A stretch of DNA of 64,000 bases, from contig NZ_CP091819.1 of the NCBI RefSeq assembly GCF_019740355.2, forward strand, positions 1,302,001 through 1,366,000. Reading direction: 5' to 3'. The notes beneath the pieces were generated by a model. It ran no database searches. It saw only the letters and a list, made by a program, of their open reading frames with translations, and was not told the DNA's origin. The translations under genes and the position numbers were made by a program. Of this stretch, positions 39,354 through 49,295 are shown in pieces; positions within the stretch are counted from its first letter, which is position 1; every line of letters begins with the position of its first letter. This stretch comes from Paracrocinitomix mangrovi (lineage in GTDB: Bacteria > Bacteroidota > Bacteroidia > Flavobacteriales_D > Crocinitomicaceae).

Positions 39354-41009
39354 TTGAAAACCGTATTCTTTATAGCACGTCGCATAATGCAAGGGAATCA
39401 CAGTCAAAACAGACTGTCTAAACCTATCGTATTTATCTCATTGACAAGCATTATTTTAGGTGTTGCTATCATGATAATTTCTGTATCTATAGTTACCGGA
39501 TTTCAGGAAAGTATCAGAAATAAAGTGATTGGATTTGGTTCACACATTCAGGTAACCAATCTTTACGACAACTCTTCAATGGAATCTAGCCCAATATTGA
39601 TCGATCAAGATTTTTATCCCGAGTTAGAAGAAAATGAAGAAAACGTAAAACAAATTCAAATTTTCGCCTATAAACCAGCCATTTTACAATCTAAAAGAGA
39701 TTCTGTGGTTTTTCAAATTGCCGGAAAAGACTCTTTAATTGATGGCAATCAGGAGATAATGGGTGTTTTATTCAAAGGTGTTGATCAGGATTACGATTGG
39801 AACTTTTTCAGTGATAAAATAGTAGAGGGTCGATTAATCAAATTTGACTCACTCAATACTGAGGTATTGATTTCCAAATACATTGCCGATAAAATGGGCT
39901 ATAAAACCGGAGATGAAATTGAATCCTTTTTCATCATGAACAATGGTCCAAAAAAACGGAAATTCAAAATCTGCGGAATTTATGACACAGGTTTTGAAGA
40001 ATTTGACAAGGAATTCATCTTTACTCAAATTCAACACATACAGAAATTAAATAATTGGGGAGTACAAACTTTTTTGACGGTTAGAAAAGATACTTGTATT
40101 AATGACAAATTTGTTCTGAAAAGTATTACAACCGGAGGAAGTGGAGAATATAAGTATCGCTGGAATGGATCAGAAATATATTCGGATCAAGATTTTATCC
40201 TTTTAAATGGTAGAACAGAAGAAAATATTGAAGTTATAAGCACAGATTTTGAAAGAGAAATTTATGGATTAAAAACAGACATACATTCAATCCCGGACAC
40301 TGCGATTGCCAAAATCACAGTCACCAATCCATGTAAATGTGATCAAAGCACACTTGCAGAACAGATAGATTTTATTTCAGAAAATGAAATCAAAATGCCT
40401 TTTGGCAAAATTGAGATTCAAAATGGGAAAGGCACATATAACCAATATGCAGGAGGTTTTGAGATTATTTTAGAAAACTGGGAAGATTTGGACAAAATGG
40501 ATGAAATCATTTACCTTAATATCCCCGGTTATTTGCGTACTAAAAAAATCACTGAATTGCAGCCGGTAATATTTTCCTGGTTAGATTTTCTTGACATCAA
40601 CATCATTATCATTATTGTCTTAATTCTGGTGGTTTCACTAATCAATATGATTACGTCATTATTGGTTATGATTCTTGAAAAAACAAATATGATAGGGATT
40701 CTTAAGGCAATTGGAGCATCCAACAAAACTATTAGACAGATATTTTTGATGAACTCTATTTTCTTGCTTAGCCGTGGACTATTTTGGGGTAACCTACTAG
40801 GCATAGGACTTATCGTTATACAGTATTATACAGGTGTATTCACTTTGAATCCTGAAGTATATTATTTAGACACAGTTCCGGTTAACTTGAACATCTTTCA
40901 TATCTTATTGGTTAATCTTTTGACAATTGTTGTTGTAAGAATCACTTTAATTCTCCCTAGCTTTTTAATAACTAGAATTGACCCAATCAAAGCAATTAAG
41001 TTTGATTAA
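39354..41009 (+). CDS. FtsX-like ABC permease, LolC/LolE-related, with large periplasmic insertion
   Basis: The protein starts at a TTG (MKTVFFIARRIM), the usual N-terminus of LolC/E-type permeases; no ATG gives it. Membrane helix 1 lies at about 25-48, and three more at about 412-440, 465-490 and 512-540. The FtsX core shows VSLINMITSLLVMILEKTNMIGILKAIGA (here split) and DPIKAIKF at the end. It should form a lipoprotein or substrate transporter with an ATPase that is not in the window. Length is 551 residues against about 410 for relatives. The excess, about residues 236-366, is an inserted region containing GGSGEYKYRWNG, which resembles a SprB/Ig-like repeat. This is a family-atypical feature. 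Confidence 0.85.
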   Translation: MKTVFFIARRIMQGNHSQNRLSKPIVFISLTSIILGVAIMIISVSIVTGFQESIRNKVIGFGSHIQVTNLYDNSSMESSPILIDQDFYPELEENEENVKQIQIFAYKPAILQSKRDSVVFQIAGKDSLIDGNQEIMGVLFKGVDQDYDWNFFSDKIVEGRLIKFDSLNTEVLISKYIADKMGYKTGDEIESFFIMNNGPKKRKFKICGIYDTGFEEFDKEFIFTQIQHIQKLNNWGVQTFLTVRKDTCINDKFVLKSITTGGSGEYKYRWNGSEIYSDQDFILLNGRTEENIEVISTDFEREIYGLKTDIHSIPDTAIAKITVTNPCKCDQSTLAEQIDFISENEIKMPFGKIEIQNGKGTYNQYAGGFEIILENWEDLDKMDEIIYLNIPGYLRTKKITELQPVIFSWLDFLDINIIIIIVLILVVSLINMITSLLVMILEKTNMIGILKAIGASNKTIRQIFLMNSIFLLSRGLFWGNLLGIGLIVIQYYTGVFTLNPEVYYLDTVPVNLNIFHILLVNLLTIVVVRITLILPSFLITRIDPIKAIKFD

Positions 41010-41070
41010 GTCAATCTGAAACTTCTTGGAATAAATTCGTTTAAAGCTGGATTCATAGTTTTTTTCTAAT

Positions 41071-41078
41071 TAAATTTG
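41071..41078 (+). promoter_or_regulatory. candidate -7 box for the E2 gene
   Basis: TAAATTTG matches TAnnTTTG and ends 23 bases before the ATG at 41102. It overlaps the alternative GTG start at 41078, which supports rejecting that start. Confidence 0.55.
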
Positions 41079-41101
41079 TGACTCAAAATTTAAACGTTCT
41101 C

Positions 41102-42460
41102 ATGGCAGAAATCGAGATAAGACTCCCAAAAATGGGGGAAAGTGTTACAGAAGCTACAATTACAAACTGGTTAAAAGAAGTTGGTGATACCGTTGAAATG
41201 GATGAGCCACTAGTTGAAGTAGCTACTGACAAAGTAGATAACGAATTGCCTTCTGAAGCTGAAGGGGTACTGGTTAAAAAACTGTATGACGTTAATGACG
41301 TGGTACAAGTAGGTGAAGTAATTGCTATTATTTCTACAGATGGTGAAGCACCTGCTTCAACACCTGATAGTGGTTCAGAACCAGTTGCTCAAGAAGTTAA
41401 AGAAGAAGCAGCTGTTGAAGAGGCTGTTTTAGAAGCAGTATCTGCTCCTGTAAATGGCACAGCTTCAGACCTTCCTAAATCTGGAGATTCTGGTAGATTC
41501 TATTCTCCTTTGGTTCGCAGTATTGCAAAAACTGAAGGAATTTCATTTGAGCAATTAGAAAGTATTAAAGGTTCAGGTGAAAACAATAGGGTTACTAAAA
41601 AAGACATTTTAGCTTTTATTGAAAATGGAGGAGGTCAAACTTCAGTTGCTCCGGTAAAAGAAGTAGCTACTTCCGCTCCTGCTCAAAAAACCGCTACTAC
41701 TTCTGCTCCTGCCAAGACAACAATTCATGCTCCTGAGGTACCGGTTTATCCTGGTGATGAAATTGTTGAAATGGACAGAATGAGAAAGTTGATCTCTGAT
41801 CACATGGTAATGTCTAAACATACTTCTCCTCACGTTACTTCATATGTTGAGGCAGATGTAACCAATATTGTGAACTGGAGAAACAAGATCAAAAATAAAT
41901 TCTTTGAAAAAGAAGGAGAGAAAATGACTTTCACCCCTATTTTCATTGAAGCAATTACAAAAGCAATTAAAGATTTCCCTGGTGTTAATATCTCTGTTAG
42001 TGGAAATAACATTATCAAAAGAAAACACATCAATATAGGAATGGCTACTGCTCTTCCATCTGGAAACTTGATTGTACCTGTAATTAAAGATGCTGACCAA
42101 TTAAATTTAATTGGTTTGACAAAATCTGTAAATGATTTAGCTGATAGAGCTAGAAACAATAAATTGACTTCTGATGATATCCAAGGAGGTACATACACTG
42201 TTACTAACGTAGGTACTTTTGGTAATGTAATGGGAACACCTATTATTAACCAACCTCAAGTTGCAATACTTGCTGTTGGTGCTATAAGAAAAGTGCCTGC
42301 TGTTATTGAAACCAAGGATGGAGACTTCATTGGAATCAGACATAAAATGTTCTTATCTCACTCTTATGACCACCGTGTAGTAGACGGTGCTTTAGGTGGA
42401 CAATTTGTTCGAAGAGTGGCGGATTATTTGGAACAATTTGATCCCAACCGAGAGTTATAA
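41102..42460 (+). CDS. 2-oxoacid dehydrogenase E2 (lipoyl acyltransferase)
   Basis: I chose the ATG at 41102 (MAEIEIRLPKMGESV); the upstream GTG at 41078 overlaps the predicted promoter. The 452-residue protein has a lipoyl domain with the lipoylated lysine K44 in ATDKVDNEL. A Pro/Ala/Thr-rich linker follows, then a peripheral subunit-binding domain (YSPLVRSIAKTEGISFEQL). A second linker leads to the catalytic domain ending SHSYDHRVVDGALGG with the catalytic His. It passes acyl groups to CoA. Whether the complex uses 2-oxoglutarate or branched-chain 2-oxoacids cannot be told, as no E1 gene is nearby. lpdA in this window could supply E3. Confidence 0.93.
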   Translation: MAEIEIRLPKMGESVTEATITNWLKEVGDTVEMDEPLVEVATDKVDNELPSEAEGVLVKKLYDVNDVVQVGEVIAIISTDGEAPASTPDSGSEPVAQEVKEEAAVEEAVLEAVSAPVNGTASDLPKSGDSGRFYSPLVRSIAKTEGISFEQLESIKGSGENNRVTKKDILAFIENGGGQTSVAPVKEVATSAPAQKTATTSAPAKTTIHAPEVPVYPGDEIVEMDRMRKLISDHMVMSKHTSPHVTSYVEADVTNIVNWRNKIKNKFFEKEGEKMTFTPIFIEAITKAIKDFPGVNISVSGNNIIKRKHINIGMATALPSGNLIVPVIKDADQLNLIGLTKSVNDLADRARNNKLTSDDIQGGTYTVTNVGTFGNVMGTPIINQPQVAILAVGAIRKVPAVIETKDGDFIGIRHKMFLSHSYDHRVVDGALGGQFVRRVADYLEQFDPNREL

Positions 42461-42482
42461 ACATTTGTAAGTAAAAAAGTTG

Positions 42483-42520
42483 AATCCCCTGCTTGTTATG
42501 AGTAGGGGATTTCTTTTTTT
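42483..42520 (+). terminator. Rho-independent terminator after the E2 gene
   Basis: AATCCCCT (42483-42490) pairs with AGGGGATT (42504-42511) and is followed by a T-rich tract. It ends the E2 transcript before the next gene. Confidence 0.85.
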
Positions 42521-42538
42521 CTTTGGTAGTTAAGATTA

Positions 42539-44899
42539 ATGGGAGCTTTGATAAAACCTATATTTCTCATATCGATTTTGTGTAGTGGGATGTGTTTATT
42601 TGGACAGGTCGATAGAAGTAAGTTACGATCAGAGCTGGAGGAAGCACCGTTTATTGAACAATTTGAGGTTGGAAATGATCTGATGTTTGATAAACTGTAC
42701 AGTGATGCATTATTTGTATGGGAGTATATGTTGGAGAAAGAACCAACTAATGCTAATATCCTTTACAAAGCAGGAATGTGTCAGGTTTGGCTGAACAATG
42801 AAGTTGGAGCGCTCCCTTATTTTGAAAAGGCACAATACTCAGTGATTAAGAATTATAATCCATATTCGCCCCTAGAGAAAAATGCTCCGCCTGAGCTTTT
42901 TTACTACTTGGCTAAAGCAAGTCATGTGAATGGACATGTTGATACTGCTTTGTACAGGTATAATTTCTTTATTGAGAACGTTAAGAAGAAACACGATAAA
43001 TATAAATATGGTTTACTGGGGATTGAACAGTGTAACACTGCCAAAATATTAATGGCCAATCCAGAGTCATTTATCATAAGAAATATCGGATCAAATGTTA
43101 ACACACAATTCGGAGAGTATTCTCCAGTTGTTACAATTGATGGTTCTGCCCTATTCTTTACATCTAACAGACTGCGAATAGACAGTACAAATTACAAGTA
43201 TAAAAACCCTGAAAATGGTCAGCATTTTGAGGATATTTATGTTACGTATAGAGACATGGATGGAAAATGGTCAAAGCCTAAGTATCTTGGTTTTTGTGAT
43301 CCGCGTAAAAATAACGCCTCCATTTCTGTTTCTCCGGATGGACAGGAGATATTTGTATATGTAGATGTTAAAGGAGGTGATATTTATTATTCCAAAATTC
43401 AGGATACCGTTTTTCAAAGCATTGTTCCTTTTCCTGCAGAAGAACTAAACACGGATAGCTGGGAAACTCACGCAACAATAAGTCCTGATGGTAATTATTT
43501 ATATTTTGTTTCTGACAGACCCGGAGGAATGGGTGGAAGAGATATCTACAGATTAAAAATATTACCTGATGGAAGTTGGAGTAAAGCCTATAACTTAGGT
43601 CCTCCTATTAATACAGAATTTGATGAAGATGCTCCTTTCCTTGGAGCAGATAGCCGAACTATGTATTACAGCTCAAACGGACCTAGAAGCATGGGCGGAT
43701 TTGACATCTTTGTTACACAGATGGATGAAGCAGAGCAATGGTCAGAACCTGAAAACATTGGATATCCATTAAATTCATTTGATGATGATATCTTCTACAC
43801 CACTACCGCAAATGGAATGGTAGGGTTTTATTCTTCTGAGAAAACAGATGGACAGGGTGACAAGGATATTTATATGGTTGAAACAGAAAATAACTACATC
43901 AAAAATGTGGCTATTTTATCTGGATTCATTGTGACATCTGACCACTCTCAAATACCAAAAGGTATTACCATCCATGTAATGGATCTAACAGATGCTACAC
44001 CTACAAGAGTATATAGACCAAGAAGAAGAGACGGTGGATATGTACTAAATTTAAAACCATGTCACACTTATCAAATTGATTATAAACTAGATGGTGAAGA
44101 GTTTTACAATACAGAACTTTATGTTCCTTGCAACTCTTCATATCAAGAAATTCATCATGAAATTTTATTAGACATGGTGAACCTTGAAGGATCACAATTG
44201 GCCAACTTACCTATCAATAATCAAAGATGGGAATTTGAAAATGCTGAATACAAGGAATTGTTAGAAGGTCAAATAGTATCAACTTATGAAGGTGACTCAT
44301 TATTATACAAGGACTTTATCAATAAATATGCTCAATTTCCTTACAAACAATTAGACCCTTCAAAAAGTCACATATTCAGGATTGAAGAATCTGACCTTGA
44401 AATTTGTGATGATTTAGTACTTAATTTGGTTGATTCTGCGAATAATATTTTAGACACCTACACATTCAACGCATTGTGTGAAACTAAACCTTCAGTTCAG
44501 GAATACAGCACTATTTTAACTACACCTATTTTTCAATACAATTTTGGATACAACCTGGATAAATTTGACACCAAAAACCAGTCTTTGAATTTATATGTTG
44601 AAGGAATTGAACAACTTCTGGCTGCAGGTAAAGATGTTACTATATTAATTTCTTCTAGTGCCTCAAAAGTTCCAACCAAGAAGTATAAAAACAACTATGA
44701 TCTGGCTAAGAAGAGATTAGAGACAGGAAAATCTACTTTGATAAAAGTATTAGAAAAAAGAGGGATTGATATAAACAAGATTAGATTTGTAGACGGAAGT
44801 GCTTTAGTTCAAGGACCATCTTATAAAAATGATGCCCAGGAAAGACAGAGTGTTTACCAAAGATATCAGTACATTAAATTTGAGATTCAATTCAAGTAA
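42539..44899 (+). CDS. TPR-PD40-OmpA-like envelope protein, degenerate OmpA domain
   Basis: The 786-residue protein has a signal peptide (MGALIKPIFLISILCSGMCLFG), a TPR-like region (about 30-190) and PD40/WD40-like propeller motifs (SPDGNYLYFVSDRPGGMGGRDIY, here split). A carboxypeptidase-regulatory-like segment (around 470-550) and a C-terminal OmpA-like fold (about 660-786) follow. The OmpA domain lacks the usual peptidoglycan-binding D in the motif T-D-x-x-G (here ILISSSASKVPTK), although an Arg remains in the LAKKRLE segment. The next gene is a longer paralogue with an intact OmpA domain (1-base overlap), so the pair is co-translated. The architecture resembles PorE/T9SS-linked proteins, but a T9SS role is not shown. 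Confidence 0.8.
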   Translation: MGALIKPIFLISILCSGMCLFGQVDRSKLRSELEEAPFIEQFEVGNDLMFDKLYSDALFVWEYMLEKEPTNANILYKAGMCQVWLNNEVGALPYFEKAQYSVIKNYNPYSPLEKNAPPELFYYLAKASHVNGHVDTALYRYNFFIENVKKKHDKYKYGLLGIEQCNTAKILMANPESFIIRNIGSNVNTQFGEYSPVVTIDGSALFFTSNRLRIDSTNYKYKNPENGQHFEDIYVTYRDMDGKWSKPKYLGFCDPRKNNASISVSPDGQEIFVYVDVKGGDIYYSKIQDTVFQSIVPFPAEELNTDSWETHATISPDGNYLYFVSDRPGGMGGRDIYRLKILPDGSWSKAYNLGPPINTEFDEDAPFLGADSRTMYYSSNGPRSMGGFDIFVTQMDEAEQWSEPENIGYPLNSFDDDIFYTTTANGMVGFYSSEKTDGQGDKDIYMVETENNYIKNVAILSGFIVTSDHSQIPKGITIHVMDLTDATPTRVYRPRRRDGGYVLNLKPCHTYQIDYKLDGEEFYNTELYVPCNSSYQEIHHEILLDMVNLEGSQLANLPINNQRWEFENAEYKELLEGQIVSTYEGDSLLYKDFINKYAQFPYKQLDPSKSHIFRIEESDLEICDDLVLNLVDSANNILDTYTFNALCETKPSVQEYSTILTTPIFQYNFGYNLDKFDTKNQSLNLYVEGIEQLLAAGKDVTILISSSASKVPTKKYKNNYDLAKKRLETGKSTLIKVLEKRGIDINKIRFVDGSALVQGPSYKNDAQERQSVYQRYQYIKFEIQFK

Positions 44900-47622
44900 T
44901 GAGGAAATTGCTTAACATATTATCCTTATTGTTGTTGATTTGTACAGTCAACCTTCAATCCTTGGATTGTCATGCTCAATTGAAAGAAAGTCAAGTAAAA
45001 AAACTTGTAAAAAAAGGAAGAAGCGCGTACAACAAAGGTGAATACTGGAAAGCTAAGTCATACTATGACAAAGTAACTGCCTCCAATACCACCAAACCTC
45101 AATATTGGCTTGAAGCAGGAAAAGTTTATTACGACTCTCAAATTGAAAGAGAAAAATCACTTGAATATTTCAAAAAGGCGTTAGAATATTCAGGTCAAGA
45201 TGGTAAAGACACCATCCCGGAAATTTTCTATTATAAAGCTAAGGCGCATCACTTTGTTGGAGAGTATGAAGAAGCAATTGCCAGTTATAACATCTTCTTA
45301 AACAACGTCTCTAATAATAAAAAGGGATTGGCAAGAAGACAAGAGGTTATTCGTGAAATTCAGGTTTGTAATAATGGTGTTGACTTGAAAGGTTTAGAGC
45401 AAAAGCGATATGCTCAAGTTACCAACATGGGTCAAAAAGTAAACTCAGATTATCCTGACTATGCTCCTGTTGTTACCAATGATGAAAACTTGATTTTATT
45501 CTGTTCAAGAAGACCTCCGGGACAAAAGAAAAGCTTGGACGGATTGTATTATGAAGATATTTTTTACACTCAAAAAAGAGGTGAAACCTGGGGACAAGCA
45601 GATATCATTGATAAATCTTCAGGATATATCAATCAAAATGTAAATGACGGAAAACAACATGAGGCTCCAATTAGTTTATCGGCAGACGGAAAAACCTTAT
45701 TTATCTACAAAAAGAATAGTATTTGGAAATCTGAAAAAGATGCCAACGGTAAGTGGGGAATTCCTAGAAGAATGAACCAAAATGTAAACATTGGAACCCA
45801 TAACCCTTCAGTTCATATTACCAATGATGGAACAGAAATGTTTATCGTTTCTGAAGGAGCTCAAGGTGGAATTGGTGGTAGAGATATATACCACACAAGA
45901 ATAAAAGATAATGGTGGATGGGAAAAACCTGTGAATCTTGGGGACGTAATTAACACACCTTTCAACGAAGATGCTCCTTTCCTATCCTCTGACGGTAAAA
46001 CGCTTTATTTTGCTTCAACCGGACATAACTCAATGGGTGGTTATGACATCTTTAAAACTGAAAGAGATGAAAATGGCAATTGGTCAAAACCTGTAAATAT
46101 TGGAGCTCCAATCAATTCATCAGGAGATGATATTTATTATGTTGAAAATGCAGAAGGAACCTTAGCATATTATGCATCTATGAGACCAGGTTCATTTGGT
46201 TATCTGGATTTATATACTGCCAGCTTTGAATGTAAAAACATCCCTTCAACAGAAGTGAGAGGATATGCCATCTTTGCTGAGAATCACTTGCCTGTTCCGG
46301 GTGTAATTAAAGTAATCAACAAAGAAACCGGTGAAGAAGCAGGAACTTTCCAAATTGATTCCAGAACGGGAAAATACACAATGGTGTTAAAGCCTGAGCA
46401 AACTTATTACCTTGAACTTATTGTGAATCAAAGTAAATACAATGATGTTCGCCCTCATAGAGAAGAGTTTACTATTCCTAAACAATGTGAGTATTACAAT
46501 TTGTATCAAGAAATCTCAATTGATTACTTGAAGGATTCTACAGGTGTATCATATGCTCAAAGAGCTCATTTTAAAAATGCCATGTTCGATATTGAAAGTG
46601 AAATCAAAAAAGAATATGGAAACAATCTTGATTTAAGTGGAAGTGCAACAGTAGAAAATTCAATTAAAGGTATTTCTGGCCATATTTCGCACAACTCAGT
46701 ATTGAATGTTCAATACGTTGAACTATTGTTATTGAATCAAGGAAATCAAGTGGTTAGAATGACACAAACAGATGAGTTTGGAGACTTTGCCTTTGAAAAA
46801 GTAGATCCAAATCAGGATTACATCCTTGTAATAAATGAAGATGATGCTAAAATTAGCCAGTTAGGTGACAATATGGGAAGTGCTGATGAAATCACTTTAG
46901 AAGGTATCGTATATAACTTTAATGACAAAACAAACAATCCTAGACCACAGTTAAAGGTTTATCTGGCTAATACCAAAAGAGATATCTCAAACGCAACCAT
47001 CTCTAATCCAAATGGAAGATTTACCTTATCCAATGTTCCTCAAGATGCTAACGCAATAGCTAATTTAAACAGTGCTACAACTATTTCTTATAATCTTGAT
47101 TTGTCTGATACTGAAATTACTTACTCAGCCTTTATTACTCATATTGATCCAAACAATACTGAACTAGCTTATACAGAATATATTGACATTATTGAGTTAA
47201 GAGAAATGTCTACTGATCCACAAGGAGGTAATTTAGGCGGTCAAGATTTTGCTAACTTATTGTTTGATTTTGACAAATACTTCTTGAGAGATAAGAGTAA
47301 GGATATATTAACTGCTCTTTACGAATATTTAAGAGATAACCCTACTGTAACAATTAGATTAGAAGGGCATACTGATTGGTTTGGTACTCCTGAGTATAAT
47401 ATGGGGCTATCAAAAGACAGATCTTTATCTGCTCACAAATATTTAATTGACAAAGGAATTGCTCCTAACAGAATTCAAAACCTATGGTTTGGAGAAACAA
47501 AAGAAATTGTTCAACAAAACAAACCTGATGGCTCAGATGACCCTGAAGCCAGACAATTAAACCGAAGAGTAGAAATTAAAGTAGAAATCCCTGAAATGGC
47601 AGACATATATCTATCTTTGTAG
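44899..47622 (+). CDS. TPR-PD40-OmpA envelope protein
   Basis: The 907-residue protein has a signal peptide (MRKLLNILSLLLLICTVNLQ), TPR-like repeats (about 30-160) and PD40 propeller motifs (FSRRP..., SSDGKTLYFASTGHNSMGGYDIF). Two carboxypeptidase-regulatory-like domains follow (VRGYAIFAENHLPVPGVI and IKGISGHISHNSVLN). The OmpA domain at about 785-900 has GHTDWFGTPEYNMGLSKDRS with the conserved D and R that bind peptidoglycan. It is the second gene of a tandem paralogous pair. Location is likely the outer membrane, tethering peptidoglycan. Confidence 0.85.
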   Translation: MRKLLNILSLLLLICTVNLQSLDCHAQLKESQVKKLVKKGRSAYNKGEYWKAKSYYDKVTASNTTKPQYWLEAGKVYYDSQIEREKSLEYFKKALEYSGQDGKDTIPEIFYYKAKAHHFVGEYEEAIASYNIFLNNVSNNKKGLARRQEVIREIQVCNNGVDLKGLEQKRYAQVTNMGQKVNSDYPDYAPVVTNDENLILFCSRRPPGQKKSLDGLYYEDIFYTQKRGETWGQADIIDKSSGYINQNVNDGKQHEAPISLSADGKTLFIYKKNSIWKSEKDANGKWGIPRRMNQNVNIGTHNPSVHITNDGTEMFIVSEGAQGGIGGRDIYHTRIKDNGGWEKPVNLGDVINTPFNEDAPFLSSDGKTLYFASTGHNSMGGYDIFKTERDENGNWSKPVNIGAPINSSGDDIYYVENAEGTLAYYASMRPGSFGYLDLYTASFECKNIPSTEVRGYAIFAENHLPVPGVIKVINKETGEEAGTFQIDSRTGKYTMVLKPEQTYYLELIVNQSKYNDVRPHREEFTIPKQCEYYNLYQEISIDYLKDSTGVSYAQRAHFKNAMFDIESEIKKEYGNNLDLSGSATVENSIKGISGHISHNSVLNVQYVELLLLNQGNQVVRMTQTDEFGDFAFEKVDPNQDYILVINEDDAKISQLGDNMGSADEITLEGIVYNFNDKTNNPRPQLKVYLANTKRDISNATISNPNGRFTLSNVPQDANAIANLNSATTISYNLDLSDTEITYSAFITHIDPNNTELAYTEYIDIIELREMSTDPQGGNLGGQDFANLLFDFDKYFLRDKSKDILTALYEYLRDNPTVTIRLEGHTDWFGTPEYNMGLSKDRSLSAHKYLIDKGIAPNRIQNLWFGETKEIVQQNKPDGSDDPEARQLNRRVEIKVEIPEMADIYLSL

Positions 47623-47639
47623 TTGCCAAAATTTTCTAC

Positions 47640-48509
47640 ATGCATTTAAACCTTTCAAAGCCAATTGCTTTTTTTGATTTAGAAACAACGGGATTAAATA
47701 TCTCTAATGATAGAATCGTTGAAATTGCTATTCTTAAAATTGAACCAGATCATTCTGAAAAGAGTTACACACAAAGACTGAACCCTGAAATGGAAATTTC
47801 AGAAGAATCTATTTCTATTCATGGAATAACAAATGAGGATGTTAAAGATTGTCCTACATTTTTAGAGAAAGCTCAAGAAATAAAAGACTTTTTTGGAGAT
47901 GCAGATTTGGCAGGTTATAACTCTAATAAATTTGATATTCCTTTTTTAATTGAACAATTCTTAGCTAACGGAATTGATTTTTCAATGGAAGGTAGAAAGT
48001 TTGTTGATGTACAAAACATCTTCCATAAAATGGAAAAACGAACTTTAGAGGCTGCCCTTAAATTTTATTGTGAAGAAGACTTGGAGAATGCGCACTCAGC
48101 ACAAGCCGATACAATTGCTACCTATAAGGTTCTAAAAGCCCAAATAGAGCGTTATGAAGAAGTTGAAAATGACATAGATTTTTTATTTGAATTTTCTCAA
48201 ACTGGAAAGAACCAAAAAATTGATTTTGTCGGACGTTTGGCACTGAATGACGATAAAGAAGTGATCTATAATTTTGGGAAACATAGTGGTAAAACAGTAG
48301 CGCAAGTATTTCATGAAGAGCCAGGTTATCACCGTTGGATTATAGACAATGAATTTCCTCTGTACACCAAAAAAATTGTGAAGGATATTACAGATAAGTT
48401 AATTCAAAAAAATCGTGCTAAGAAAGAAGCTAAAAAAGTGCAGGATGAAAAACAAATGATCAATAAATTAGATCAACTGAAGAACAAGTTTAATCAAGAA
48501 CCTAAGTAA
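47640..48509 (+). CDS. DnaQ-like DEDDh 3'-5' exonuclease with C-terminal DUF3820-like segment
   Basis: The 289-residue protein has the exonuclease motifs FFDLETTGL (D13, E15), YNSNKFDIPFL and HSAQADTIATY, that is the DEDDh set. A DUF3820-like segment follows at about 220-260 (YNFGKHSGKTVAQVFHEEPGYHRWI), then a basic Lys-rich tail. Enzymes of this kind are DNA polymerase proofreading subunits or stand-alone exonucleases; the single gene here does not say which. It follows the OmpA protein by 17 bases and overlaps the next gene by 1 base (TAATG). Confidence 0.85.
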   Translation: MHLNLSKPIAFFDLETTGLNISNDRIVEIAILKIEPDHSEKSYTQRLNPEMEISEESISIHGITNEDVKDCPTFLEKAQEIKDFFGDADLAGYNSNKFDIPFLIEQFLANGIDFSMEGRKFVDVQNIFHKMEKRTLEAALKFYCEEDLENAHSAQADTIATYKVLKAQIERYEEVENDIDFLFEFSQTGKNQKIDFVGRLALNDDKEVIYNFGKHSGKTVAQVFHEEPGYHRWIIDNEFPLYTKKIVKDITDKLIQKNRAKKEAKKVQDEKQMINKLDQLKNKFNQEPK

Positions 48510-49114
48510 TGAAGATTATCTGTATCGGAAGAAATTATGCCAAGCATGCAAAAGAAATGAATGCGGAAGTTCCGTCAGAACCTATTTTTTTTATCAAGCC
48601 TGACACTGCCCTTTTAAAGGAGAATAACTTTTATTATCCTGAGTTTACGAATGACTTACATTATGAAGTAGAATTGGTTTTAAAAGTTTGTAAGCATGGA
48701 AAACACATTTCAAAAGAACATGCAACTAATTACTATGATCAAATAGGATTAGGCATAGATTTTACTGCAAGAGATGTACAAAAAATACACAAAGAAAAAG
48801 GTCTTCCTTGGGAAAAAGCAAAAGCATTTGACAATTCAGCTGTTCTGTCTCAGCAATTTATAGACAAAGCGAACTTTGGACCTGAGATAGAATTTTCACT
48901 TTTAAAAAATGATGAAATTGTTCAAGAAGGAAATACACAAGATTTACTTTTTGATTTTGATGAATTAATTGCTCATATTTCTAAATATATCACGCTAAAA
49001 CAAGGGGATTTAATATACACAGGAACCCCTGAAGGTGTTGGTCCAGTAGATATTGGTGATGTTCTTGTAGGGAAAATTGAAGACCGAGAAATGTTTAAAT
49101 TAAACATCAAATAA
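48509..49114 (+). CDS. fumarylacetoacetate hydrolase family protein
   Basis: The 201-residue protein has the FAH fold: GRNYAKHAKEM near the start, the metal-binding glutamates E53 and E55 in HYEVELVLKV, D84 in GLGIDFTARDV, and GTPEGVGPV near 169. Family members are hydrolases or decarboxylases such as acylpyruvases acting on 2,4-diketo acids; the substrate here is not determined. It is coupled to the exonuclease gene by a TAATG stop-start overlap. Confidence 0.88.
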   Translation: MKIICIGRNYAKHAKEMNAEVPSEPIFFIKPDTALLKENNFYYPEFTNDLHYEVELVLKVCKHGKHISKEHATNYYDQIGLGIDFTARDVQKIHKEKGLPWEKAKAFDNSAVLSQQFIDKANFGPEIEFSLLKNDEIVQEGNTQDLLFDFDELIAHISKYITLKQGDLIYTGTPEGVGPVDIGDVLVGKIEDREMFKLNIK

Positions 49115-49192
49115 TCACTTAAAAATTAAGCCAATTTAATTCACTAATTAATTTCATTGAATCCCTTTTGTGAATAAGGCTTTACAATTATT

Positions 49193-49208
49193 TGTTCAAA
49201 AAAGAACA
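49193..49208 (+). promoter_or_regulatory. candidate operator upstream of the first Cys-rich lipoprotein
   Basis: TGTTC and GAACA form a perfect inverted repeat separated by six A. It occupies the -33 region of the candidate promoter at 49227. Confidence 0.5.
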
Positions 49209-49226
49209 TATTAAAAAAATTTTTTC

Positions 49227-49234
49227 TAAGTTTG
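49227..49234 (+). promoter_or_regulatory. candidate -7 box, first Cys-rich lipoprotein
   Basis: TAAGTTTG matches TAnnTTTG, 61 bases before the ATG at 49296. Confidence 0.5.
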
Positions 49235-49295
49235 CCGGGAACTTAAGAAATTCAAGCGTTTAATCAATTGTTAATTTAAATTAAAAGAAAAAGTT

